From CAVOBC01 sp963693635 (GTDB lineage: Bacteria; Pseudomonadota; Gammaproteobacteria; Pseudomonadales; Azotimanducaceae): 6,277 nt of DNA. A program made the translations under genes and the position numbers. How positions within the stretch are numbered: the first letter of the stretch is position 1; each line of letters starts with the position of its first letter. The stretch spans positions 1 through 6,277 of the forward strand of contig CAVOBC010000291.1 in NCBI GenBank assembly GCA_963693635.1. The letters are read 5' to 3'. Shown one piece after another: positions 1-5,645 of the stretch. The notes under the pieces are model-generated. The model was not told the origin of the DNA. It saw only the letters and a list, made by a program, of their open reading frames with translations, and searched no databases.

Positions 1-1
1 G

Positions 2-763
2 CATGCGGTCCTCGACGGCGATCACTACAACATTAATGGCTCTAAGATCTGGACGTCGGGCGCGCAGAACGCGGATTGGATGTTCATTCTCGTGCGCACC
101 GACCGCGATGCGCCGAAACACGAGGGCATCAGTTTCATGCTGCTGCCGATGGACCAGCCCGGCGTCGTTGTGCAACCCATTCGTCTGATGAGCGGTGAGT
201 CGCCGTTCAACCAGACGTTCTTTGACGATGCACGTGCGGCTCGCGAGGACCTCGTCGGTGACCTGAATCGGGGCTGGACCGTGGGCAAGCGGTTGCTTCA
301 GCACGAGCGGTCTGGCATGGAATCCCTGATTGCCGGTGGCGCGAGCGAGAAGTCAGATGGCAACCGCCTGTCTGATGTTGCCAAACGCTTCCTGGGTGAG
401 GACAAGGGTCGCATAGCCGACCCGGTCCAGCGCAATGAGGTGGTGTGCTACGAGATGGACGTACAGTCGCTGCGACTGACCCAACGGCGGGTTGTGGATG
501 AAGCCAGTGACGGGGCGACGCCGGGTCCTGCAACATCGATCTTCAAGGTCGTGAGCACCGAATTGCAGCAGCAGCACAGCGACCTCCTGACGCGGTTGCA
601 CGGGTCCCGCGGGTTTGGCTTTGCTGATGACGTCAACTTTACGGAAGACGAAATCAATATGACCAAGCAGTTCTTCTTCTCGCGCGCAGCCACTATCTAC
701 AGCGGCAGCAATGAAATCCAGCGCAATATCATCGCTAAGCGCGTGCTCGGGTTGCCGGACTGA
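2..763 (+). CDS. Acyl-CoA dehydrogenase, 3' part (5' end outside window)
   Basis: FAD-dependent enzyme that introduces a trans-2 double bond into an acyl-CoA and passes electrons to ETF; cytoplasmic, beta-oxidation type. The frame is open from base 2 and gives 253 residues. The family is usually about 380-400 long, so roughly 130-150 N-terminal residues are missing. The visible part begins in the middle beta domain (HAVLDGDHYNINGSKIWTSG, the flavin-contacting W/T segment), continues through a helical domain (GWTVGKRLLQHERSGM) and ends with the family C-terminus, TIYSGSNEIQRNII then AKRVLGLPD. At the position where medium-chain enzymes carry the catalytic Glu (YEGT), this protein has Ser (YSGS, fragment residue 234), so the base must come from elsewhere, as in several FadE or pimeloyl-CoA dehydrogenase large-subunit types. 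The specific substrate cannot be read from sequence. A lactonase-like gene follows 59 bases downstream on the same strand. Confidence 0.93.
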   Translation, partial: HAVLDGDHYNINGSKIWTSGAQNADWMFILVRTDRDAPKHEGISFMLLPMDQPGVVVQPIRLMSGESPFNQTFFDDARAAREDLVGDLNRGWTVGKRLLQHERSGMESLIAGGASEKSDGNRLSDVAKRFLGEDKGRIADPVQRNEVVCYEMDVQSLRLTQRRVVDEASDGATPGPATSIFKVVSTELQQQHSDLLTRLHGSRGFGFADDVNFTEDEINMTKQFFFSRAATIYSGSNEIQRNIIAKRVLGLPD

Positions 764-786
764 TCGGAGCCGTTAGCTAATTTACA

Positions 787-813
787 GGCTCTCCTGTCGG
801 TGGAGCCAGGAGG
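787..813 (+). promoter_or_regulatory. Strong ribosome binding site behind a small hairpin, fixing the GTG start at 823
   Basis: A full AGGAGG lies at 808-813, nine bases before the GTG at 823. It supports this non-ATG start over later ATGs such as the one at 901. Immediately upstream, GGCTC (787-791) can pair with GAGCC (803-807), with two further G-C pairs inside, giving a short stem that ends directly against the Shine-Dalgarno. The ribosome binding site is clear; any regulatory role of the stem is speculation. Confidence 0.75.
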
Positions 814-822
814 AAACCGGGC

Positions 823-1644
823 GTGCAAATCCCGCCGTCGCCGTATGAAGTGCACGCGATCCGTTACGCGCATCATGATCGTGCGCGACGGGACAATTTC
901 ATGTTTGACGCGCCGGGCGACCTGCATGACGGCAACGAGCCCCTCGATTTCTTCATCTGGCTGATCACCGGCAACAACCGCACCATCGTCGTCGATCTGG
1001 GTTTTGATCACGCGGGCGCTGCCCGCCGCGGTCGCACCATTACGCGGTTGCCCTCAGAAGGCCTGCAGATGCTGGGCGTGGACGCGTCGACCGTCCAGGA
1101 CGTGATCGTCACCCATCTGCACTACGATCATGCGGGCGATCTCGGGTCGTTTCCGGGGGCAGTCCTGCACCTGCAGGAGCGCGAGATGGCTTTCGCGACC
1201 GGCCGCCACATGTCGTCGCGGACCATGCGCATGGCATTTGATATTGAATATGTGTGTGACTTTGTCCGCGCGGTTTATGACGAACGCGTGAAGTTTGTCT
1301 CCGGCAGTAAAGAGATTGCACCCGGGGTCGTTGTGCATCACGTGGGCGGCCACACGGATGGACATCAGGTGGTCAGGGTGTGGACCGCGTCCGGTTGGCT
1401 TGTGCTCGCGTCCGATGCGGTCCATCTCTATGCCAATCGGGAAGATCAGAATCCGTTTCCCGTCGTCCACAATGTTGGCGACATGATCGTGGCATTTGAC
1501 CGCGTGGCGGAACTCGCGGACGCCGATGAGCTGATCATTCCGGGTCACGATCCGCGGGTGTTGCAGCGATTTTCCGCGCCGGCACCTGAATTCGCGGGCG
1601 AAATCGCGAGACTGGATCTGGGGCCGCTGGAGCCGATGCGCTAG
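823..1644 (+). CDS. Metallo-beta-lactamase-fold hydrolase, N-acyl-homoserine lactonase-like family
   Basis: Predicted di-zinc hydrolase of 273 residues with every metal-binding motif of the lactonase branch: HLHYDH (H98, H100, D102, H103), the Gly-Gly-His of GGHTDGHQ (H177), the bridging Asp of SDAVH (D198) and the last His of IIPGHD (H242). The gene encodes no signal peptide, so the protein should be cytoplasmic. The family includes quorum-quenching lactonases (AiiA/AttM group) and catabolic lactonases such as 4-pyridoxolactonase, so lactone ring opening is the likely reaction but the substrate is unknown. The position that would hold the AiiA active-site Tyr (three after the bridging Asp) is H201 here, with Tyr at 203, so AHL activity should not be assumed. 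Start is GTG with AGGAGG nine bases upstream. It probably shares a transcript with the acyl-CoA dehydrogenase gene, which suggests a catabolic role. Its TAG stop overlaps the stop of the convergent gene. Confidence 0.9.
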   Translation: MQIPPSPYEVHAIRYAHHDRARRDNFMFDAPGDLHDGNEPLDFFIWLITGNNRTIVVDLGFDHAGAARRGRTITRLPSEGLQMLGVDASTVQDVIVTHLHYDHAGDLGSFPGAVLHLQEREMAFATGRHMSSRTMRMAFDIEYVCDFVRAVYDERVKFVSGSKEIAPGVVVHHVGGHTDGHQVVRVWTASGWLVLASDAVHLYANREDQNPFPVVHNVGDMIVAFDRVAELADADELIIPGHDPRVLQRFSAPAPEFAGEIARLDLGPLEPMR

Positions 1645-2153
1645 CGGCGCCTGGAGAAAAACGGTGTGACGACCGAGTCAGGGGAGCTGGCAACCGCTTC
1701 CTCCTCAGAGGCCCGCAACTTCTCAATTTCGTCAATGGCTTCGAGTTCGGCATCCGCGTCGGCAGCGTCTGTGTCAATCGACGTGCGTATGTCGGCTTCG
1801 AGGCTGTTGACGAAGAGGCGAACGTGTCGCTCATAGTCAGCAACGTCGATACGCTCGATGTCCCACTTAATGAGATTGTCGCTGAAGTAGCTGATCTGTC
1901 TTAGCAGTTCTGCGAGGTCGTGGGCCACGCAGTACGCTTTCAGGTGCTGAAACCGTTGGTACAGGGGCAGCTTGCCGTTCATGGTGTAGTGAAAGTCACT
2001 TTGCAACAGCCAGATGGTGGACTCGTTGGTGCCGGGGTCGTTGTCACGGTTGCTATTCTCGGCCATTACGTCGACGGTCAGGAGCTCGAATTCCCGATAC
2101 CACTGTCGTGAATGACCGATGTGGGTAAAGTCATCGGCCAGTTTGTCAATCAT
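1641..2153 (-). CDS. Hypothetical protein with acidic C-terminal region, possibly the 3' part of a larger interrupted gene
   Basis: I do not recognise this 170-residue protein. Residues 1-120 look folded and mainly helical (WYREFELLTVDVM, then an aromatic-rich stretch STIWLLQSDFHYTMNG, then AELLRQISYFSDNLIKWD). Residues 121-152 are strongly acidic (repeated D/A/E), and the chain ends in PFFSRRR. There is no signal peptide or membrane segment. The ATG at 2153 has only a weak ribosome site (GGAC). Upstream the same frame stays open for 14 more codons, of which 11 end in G or C, back to the TAG at 2196-2198. That TAG is itself the stop of the preceding open segment in the same frame, so the true protein may begin much further upstream. 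In 60-base samples GC was 48-62%, against 63-72% in neighbouring genes, which hints at separate ancestry. It converges on the lactonase-like gene and overlaps it by four bases. Confidence 0.6.
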   Translation of the reverse strand: MIDKLADDFTHIGHSRQWYREFELLTVDVMAENSNRDNDPGTNESTIWLLQSDFHYTMNGKLPLYQRFQHLKAYCVAHDLAELLRQISYFSDNLIKWDIERIDVADYERHVRLFVNSLEADIRTSIDTDAADADAELEAIDEIEKLRASEEEAVASSPDSVVTPFFSRRR

Positions 2154-2195
2154 GCCGTCCAGCGGATCCGGTGGCAGTGACGTGGCGATGTCGGA

Positions 2196-2634
2196 CTAAC
2201 GGCTCATGCATGTCAGGAGCTGCTGCTGTGCGTGCTGAAAGTCGAGGTTTGCCTGGTGAGTGATCCCGGCTAGCCGCGGTTCGCGCTCAGCCGGGTTGAA
2301 CAAGCGGTCGGCGGGTGACGCAATGACGCCCTGCAGATTACGTTCGTGGCGTTCCCGCTCCTGATCGAAAAAACCCGCTTGTTTGCTGCCCCGATAGCGT
2401 TCTGACAGGGATGTCATGTCGTCATACTGTCGGTTGCGCAATCGCTCCCAGAGGCTGCGCTGCAGTGACTCGCGCATACGCGACGTGGTACTCAAGGTCC
2501 AGCTTTGCCTGGAGGGCCAGACGTTTGGCGGTGATCTCTTCCTCGCTGAACAGATCACGCGCGGTCGTCTTCCGGGTTGTTGCGCCTAGTTGTCGCGCAA
2601 GGTCGGAGCGACGAAGTGCCCACAGGCGCGCCAT
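2196..2634 (-). pseudogene. Frameshifted open segment encoding a degenerate two-copy repeat protein
   Basis: Two overlapping minus-strand frames read as one protein if a frameshift is allowed. The first runs from the ATG at 2634 (MARLWALRRSDLARQLG) through QAKLDLEYHVAYA. The second takes over at about 2475 (RESLQRSLWERL) and ends at the TAG at 2196-2198. The switch falls in a GCGCG run at 2471-2475; adding back one CG pair would join the frames. Each half carries a similar motif, R[QN]L, then LF[SN], an acidic patch, and QAxLD[LF], at 2494-2595 and 2238-2342. This makes two separate genes less likely. The product would be helical and charged, rich in Arg, Glu and Gln; I do not recognise the family. 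A sequencing error, a real pseudogene, or two overlapping genes (an ATG lies at 2475-2477) are all possible. Confidence 0.5.
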
Positions 2635-2646
2635 GCCGAGGGACTT

Positions 2647-2727
2647 CTAGCGCTGCTCAAGTTCTGCGGCGGCATTTCGGTCGTTCTGTGCGGTATCCGT
2701 CGTCACCGAGATCAACGGGGTCTTTTT
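2647..2727 (-). pseudogene. Short coding-like stretch between two stop codons
   Basis: Directly after the TGA that ends the small gene at 2728, the same frame stays open for 26 codons (KKTPLISVTTD, then AAAELEQR) up to a TAG at 2647-2649, and then runs on without a break into the ATG at 2634. Eighteen of these 26 codons end in G or C, against 12 of 24 in the overlapping TTG-initiated frame. It is too short and lacks a convincing start, so I do not call it a gene. It is best read as part of an interrupted larger frame. Confidence 0.3.
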
Positions 2728-2937
2728 TCAACGCGGTCGCGCGACGTACATGAGGCCGAGCATCTTACCCTTGACGAGCACGCTGCGGGCCGGCCGGCCA
2801 AGTTCTAGGCCAATGCGCTGGGCCTGCACCCAATTGAATCGTCCATGACATTCGTCCCGCACGAACGCAGTCAGGCGCTCGATCATCTCGTCGCTGTAGT
2901 TGGGTTTCCGCTGTCGCCGGACTTGCGGGGAGGTCAT
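2728..2937 (-). CDS. Small helix-turn-helix-like protein resembling phage hypothetical proteins
   Basis: The gene encodes a 69-residue basic protein. Its pattern is a short basic N-terminus (RRQRKPNYSDEMIERL), a helix, an Ala-Gln-rich helix (WVQAQRIGLELG), then RPARSVLVKGKMLGLMYV. The order 'relaxed spacer, x-x-LG-[KR], RSV-x-x-K-x-x-x-LG-x-x-YV' resembles a class of small proteins of marine phages thought to carry a helix-turn-helix or SANT-like fold; this is from memory, not a search. The frame extends upstream to an ATG at 3075, but those extra residues are rich in Pro, Ser and His without pattern, so I prefer the ATG at 2937. Neither start has a good ribosome site. The related phage proteins often have a longer basic tail after YV, so the TGA here may be a truncation. 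It is the first member of the minus-strand block. Confidence 0.45.
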   Translation of the reverse strand: MTSPQVRRQRKPNYSDEMIERLTAFVRDECHGRFNWVQAQRIGLELGRPARSVLVKGKMLGLMYVARPR

Positions 2938-3053
2938 GTCGGTCTGGATTCTGCCGGAGTAGTCCTGACTAGTTACGTGGGCGACAGCGATCGTGCAAGG
3001 TTTGTGTGGCGAGGGTGCTGGGTGGTATCTGCGAGGGGACGGAGGGTCTGATG

Positions 3054-3095
3054 CGTGCCCGGCAATGCAGGTCAATGGGTGTTTGCCGGGCGACG
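3054..3095. repeat. Perfect 9-bp inverted repeat (GCCCGGCAA / TTGCCGGGC), extended by three bases
   Basis: The arms GCCCGGCAA (3057-3065) and TTGCCGGGC (3083-3091) match perfectly with a 17-base spacer. With a one-base bulge, the outer CGT/ACG also pairs (3054-3056 and 3093-3095). The right arm covers the candidate -35 box at 3083-3088. It lies in the divergent intergenic region between the minus-strand block and the carboxylesterase, so it could be an operator or a cruciform; no regulator gene lies next to it apart from the small helix-turn-helix-like protein. Confidence 0.5.
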
Positions 3096-3100
3096 CAAAC
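3081..3100. promoter_or_regulatory. Candidate operator: GTTTGC-N8-GCAAAC dyad
   Basis: Perfect 6-bp half-sites at 3081-3086 and 3095-3100 are centred ten bases into the candidate promoter, covering its -35 box and the first half of its spacer. A 20-base dyad in this place is typical of repressor sites of the TetR or similar families. A chance match is possible. No cognate regulator is identified. Confidence 0.35.
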
Positions 3101-3111
3101 GGTGGTTTAGT
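3083..3111 (+). promoter_or_regulatory. Candidate sigma70-type promoter for the carboxylesterase
   Basis: TTGCCG (3083-3088) matches the -35 consensus at four of six positions. TTTAGT (3106-3111) matches the -10 at four of six, and the spacer is exactly 17. Transcription would begin near 3118, leaving about 30 bases before the ATG at 3148. This would rule out the longer start at 3055. Prediction by eye only. Confidence 0.3.
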
Positions 3112-3147
3112 CCGTCGTTATTTGAACGCCCAAAGCAGGTACGAATT

Positions 3148-4653
3148 ATGACGACGATCGCGACGCCGCTTGGCAACGTCACGGGAGTGAGGCGCGAGGG
3201 CTATCAGGTCTTTCGTGGAATCCGTTATGCCAGAGCCCCGGTTGGCGAGCGCCGGTTTGCACCCCCCGTGCCAGTTGATGCGTGGACCGGCGACTATGAT
3301 GCCACCCAATTTGGCGCGTCCGCCCCCCAACCTGCGCCAGACATCGCCGGCCCGCTGCAAGCGCAGCCGGAACCAACCGACGAGGATTGCCTGTTTCTCA
3401 ATGTCTATACACCGGCCGCTGATGATCGAAGGCGACCGGTGTTGTTCTGGATTCATGGTTGCGGGTACGTATCCGGCTCGGGCCGGGCCTACAACGGCCG
3501 TGCATTTGTCAGTGAGCACGATGTCGTTGTTGTTACGATCAATTACCGGATGGGACCTATCGGCTTCATGCATGTCGGGCACTTGTCGCCCGAACTGGGC
3601 GAATCGGTCAACAACGGCATCCTGGACCAGATTTGCGCGCTCGAGTGGACGAGAGACAACATCGAAGCATTCGGGGGTGATCCGGGCAATGTGCTCATCT
3701 TCGGTGAGTCGGCCGGTGGCACTTCGACGGCGATGCTGGTCGGGTGTCCCCGCGCCCAGGGGCTGTTCCACAAGGCTGTCATTCACAGCCCCCACGTTGA
3801 TCTCATTGAAGTGGGCGACGGCCACGAAGCGTTTACCAATGGTCTCGTCGAGCGCCTGGGTGGCGACCCCGCGACCAATGGCCTTGTTACCCTGCGTTCG
3901 GCGAGCATCGATCAGCTAATCGCGCTCGGGCCAGACCCGGATGCCGAATCCAGTCCGAGCCTCGCGATCCGCCGGCCCGAAGCAGTCGGCTTTTCGCCCG
4001 CCATCGATGGCGGTCTGATACCGCGTGCGGTTACCGAGACGATTCGCCAAGATGGCTGTGTGCCATTTCTCGGGGGCGGTTGCCGGCACGAAGGCACGCT
4101 CTTCGCACAGATCGCAGGTGTTGGAGAATGTACCGAGGCCGAGGCCGCGCAGATATTCGCGTCGGAAGGCTTCGATGGTGCAGCCGGTCTTGCGGTCTAT
4201 GAGCAATTCGCGCCGGGTTCGACGCCGCGGCAAAAGCTGACCTATGCCCTTACGGACACAATGTTCCGCAATTCGATGGTGCGCCTGCTCGATGCCGCGG
4301 CCGAGGCGGGTACGCATTGCTGGTCCTGGATGTGCACCTGGGAGACCGATCAGTTTGCTGGCTCACTGCGCGCGACCCACGCGATCGAGCTGGGATTCCT
4401 GTGGGCGTGGCGGGACGCGTCGGGTCAGGTGAACAGCTTTGGCGGCAGCAATCCGCCCCAAAATCTGGGGCCCACCATGCGGGCCTACTGGGCGAGCTTT
4501 GCCCGGGACGGCGTGCCGAGTGCGGCCGGTGAGCCACCGTGGCCGCAACATAATACTGCCGAGCGACCGGTGCTGGTGCTCGACAGCGAACGACGTGTTG
4601 AGCAACGACTCGACGATGCGGTCAGGCGGTACTGGTTTGGCGGGGCCGACTAG
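3148..4653 (+). CDS. Type B carboxylesterase (alpha/beta hydrolase, COesterase family)
   Basis: Serine esterase of 501 residues, a normal length for the family, hydrolysing carboxylic esters; substrate unknown. The N-terminus is typical (TPLGNVTGVRREGYQVFRGI, then RYARAPVGERRFAPP), followed by the EDCLFLNVYTP signature, the oxyanion loop WIHGCGYVSGSG, the nucleophile elbow FGESAGG with Ser188, a likely acid Glu315 in RHEGTLF, and His411 in THAIELGFLW. All three catalytic residues are therefore present. The oxyanion motif, normally HGGG, is H-G-Cys105-G, an unusual change. I chose ATG 3148 because the family N-terminus begins there and a modest AGG lies eight bases upstream. The frame also opens at 3055, but those 31 residues match neither the family nor a signal peptide. 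No export signal is seen, so it is probably cytoplasmic. It converges on the next esterase. Confidence 0.92.
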   Translation: MTTIATPLGNVTGVRREGYQVFRGIRYARAPVGERRFAPPVPVDAWTGDYDATQFGASAPQPAPDIAGPLQAQPEPTDEDCLFLNVYTPAADDRRRPVLFWIHGCGYVSGSGRAYNGRAFVSEHDVVVVTINYRMGPIGFMHVGHLSPELGESVNNGILDQICALEWTRDNIEAFGGDPGNVLIFGESAGGTSTAMLVGCPRAQGLFHKAVIHSPHVDLIEVGDGHEAFTNGLVERLGGDPATNGLVTLRSASIDQLIALGPDPDAESSPSLAIRRPEAVGFSPAIDGGLIPRAVTETIRQDGCVPFLGGGCRHEGTLFAQIAGVGECTEAEAAQIFASEGFDGAAGLAVYEQFAPGSTPRQKLTYALTDTMFRNSMVRLLDAAAEAGTHCWSWMCTWETDQFAGSLRATHAIELGFLWAWRDASGQVNSFGGSNPPQNLGPTMRAYWASFARDGVPSAAGEPPWPQHNTAERPVLVLDSERRVEQRLDDAVRRYWFGGAD

Positions 4654-4674
4654 CCTGCTGGGATGCACCGCATA

Positions 4675-4694
4675 ACCGGATATCTCAATCCGGT
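4675..4694. terminator. Bidirectional hairpin between convergent esterase genes
   Basis: ACCGGAT (4675-4681) pairs perfectly with ATCCGGT (4688-4694) around a six-base loop. The loop contains the TGA stop (4685-4687) of the minus-strand gene, and the hairpin starts 21 bases past the plus-strand stop. There is no U-run on either side, so if it works it is a weak or factor-assisted terminator or a 3'-end stabiliser. Confidence 0.4.
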
Positions 4695-5539
4695 AACGGG
4701 GCTGCTGAGGCGTACCAACTTGCCGCCTCCTCCCTGAATACCTCGCGCAGACCTCGACTCATCGTCGCGGGGATCACCGATACGTGGGTTTCGCCCTCAA
4801 ATTCATGGCGCGTGACGACGAGGTTCTTGAAGTTGCGTTCCAGTACATCCGCGAAGCTGTGCATATTGCGCACCATCTTCGCGTCTGCACCCGGACCCTC
4901 GGCGGGCTCTTCCAGTCCACCGACGGAGATGAAGAGTTGGGAGGCGAGTTCAGGGGTGCGGCCTGCTGCTGCCACTTGCACGTTGAGGAGCGCGCGGTCG
5001 TCCCACCAGATCGACGGGCTCCCCGCGATGTATCGTCGGTACTCGGTGCCGCGTGTCAGCATGGCGTACAACGAGAAGAGTCCGCCGAGGGAGTCACCGA
5101 CAAGTGTGTCGTCGCTCGCTTTGGCGGGGTAGTTTTCTTCGATCATCGGTTTGAGATTGTGACTGATGAAGTCCAGAAATGCGTCCGCGCCGCCCGATGG
5201 CAGAGGCGACGTTCCAGGCGTCATGGTGAAATCGTCAACCGTGGAGGGTGTGAGTTCGCGGCTGCGGAGCTTCATTACGTCACTCGCATCGGGATAGCCG
5301 ATGCCCACCAGAATGACCGGTGGCAGTTCCTGACCCAGGGTGAGCAGTCCTGCCGTACTCGCGACCATGGGAAACGCGAAGTTGCCATCGGTCACGTAAA
5401 CGACGGGGAAAGGCCCCCGTTCGGCATCGGGTGCTGGGGACAAGACATCGATGGCAAACGTTTGGTCAATGGCATCGGCGTGCAGCAGGTGACGGCGGGC
5501 ACCTTCAATAAACACTGGCTGGGTGTCGGATTCGGTCAT
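4685..5539 (-). CDS. Alpha/beta hydrolase, esterase D / putative esterase family (PF00756-like)
   Basis: Serine hydrolase of 284 residues resembling the Fes/IroE/BesA and esterase D group, which cleaves esters including siderophore esters. Features in order: beta strands with PFPVVYVTDGN (residues 43-53), PPVILVGIGYPDA (73-85), the nucleophile elbow GDSLGG with Ser150, SPSIWWDD (174-181), an acidic Glu210-Glu211 after FISVGG, and His252 in EGETHVSVIP. These make a complete Ser-acid-His triad; which Glu serves is uncertain. AGGAG at 5550-5546, six bases before the ATG at 5539, fixes the start. The frame stays open upstream to 5710 and would add a hydrophobic stretch that could pass for a signal or anchor, but no ribosome site supports it and it would cover the divergent promoter region. 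The siderophore link is family knowledge only; no iron gene is nearby. It is convergent with the carboxylesterase and divergent from the VOC gene. Confidence 0.9.
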   Translation of the reverse strand: MTESDTQPVFIEGARRHLLHADAIDQTFAIDVLSPAPDAERGPFPVVYVTDGNFAFPMVASTAGLLTLGQELPPVILVGIGYPDASDVMKLRSRELTPSTVDDFTMTPGTSPLPSGGADAFLDFISHNLKPMIEENYPAKASDDTLVGDSLGGLFSLYAMLTRGTEYRRYIAGSPSIWWDDRALLNVQVAAAGRTPELASQLFISVGGLEEPAEGPGADAKMVRNMHSFADVLERNFKNLVVTRHEFEGETHVSVIPATMSRGLREVFREEAASWYASAAPLPD

Positions 5540-5545
5540 GGCAAT

Positions 5546-5550
5546 CTCCT
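5546..5550 (-). promoter_or_regulatory. Ribosome binding site deciding the start of the esterase D-like gene
   Basis: AGGAG on the minus strand, six bases before the ATG at 5539. This argues against the 57-residue longer reading that begins at 5710. Confidence 0.75.
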
Positions 5551-5594
5551 GGGTGAACGGGACGTACCGGGTCGGCAGATGCGCACTCTTGCCG

Positions 5595-5645
5595 AACAGC
5601 AGGGCAGACACAACATTTTGTACAACGGGGATGCAAAACAGCAGG
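5595..5645. repeat. Direct repeat AACAGCAGG x2 flanking a TTGTACAA palindrome
   Basis: AACAGCAGG occurs at 5595-5603 and 5637-5645, 42 bases apart, or about four helical turns. Between them is the perfect palindrome TTGTACAA (5618-5625). All lie in the 164-base divergent region between the esterase D-like gene and the VOC gene, so they could be binding sites for a shared regulator. I found no convincing -35/-10 pair; a TATTCT at 5669-5674 is a possible -10 for the VOC gene without a clear -35. Confidence 0.3.

Noticed and set aside
823..1644. Naming the lactonase-like gene aiiA or attM
   Set aside because: The metal motifs fit the family, but the active-site Tyr position differs and the context is catabolic, so a specific symbol is not justified.
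2196..2649. Stop-codon recoding (amber read-through) as the explanation for in-frame TAGs
   Set aside because: Neighbouring intact genes use TAG as their normal stop and one of the three interrupting stops is TGA, so nonsense decay or separate genes is simpler.
2411..2808. Two short plus-strand frames (2411-2650 and 2590-2808)
   Set aside because: They are opposite the better-patterned minus-strand frames and give Arg/Ala-rich or patternless translation without ribosome sites.
2938..3075. Upstream start for the small helix-turn-helix-like gene
   Set aside because: The 46 extra residues are Pro/Ser/His-rich with no structure-like pattern, and they run into the inverted-repeat region.
3055..3147. 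Upstream start for the carboxylesterase
   Set aside because: The extra residues match neither the family nor a signal peptide, and the region holds the inverted repeats and the candidate promoter.
3118..3825. 235-codon minus-strand frame and an overlapping 234-codon plus-strand frame at 3215-3919
   Set aside because: Both lie over the carboxylesterase in other frames and show only low-complexity Arg/Pro/Ser translation.
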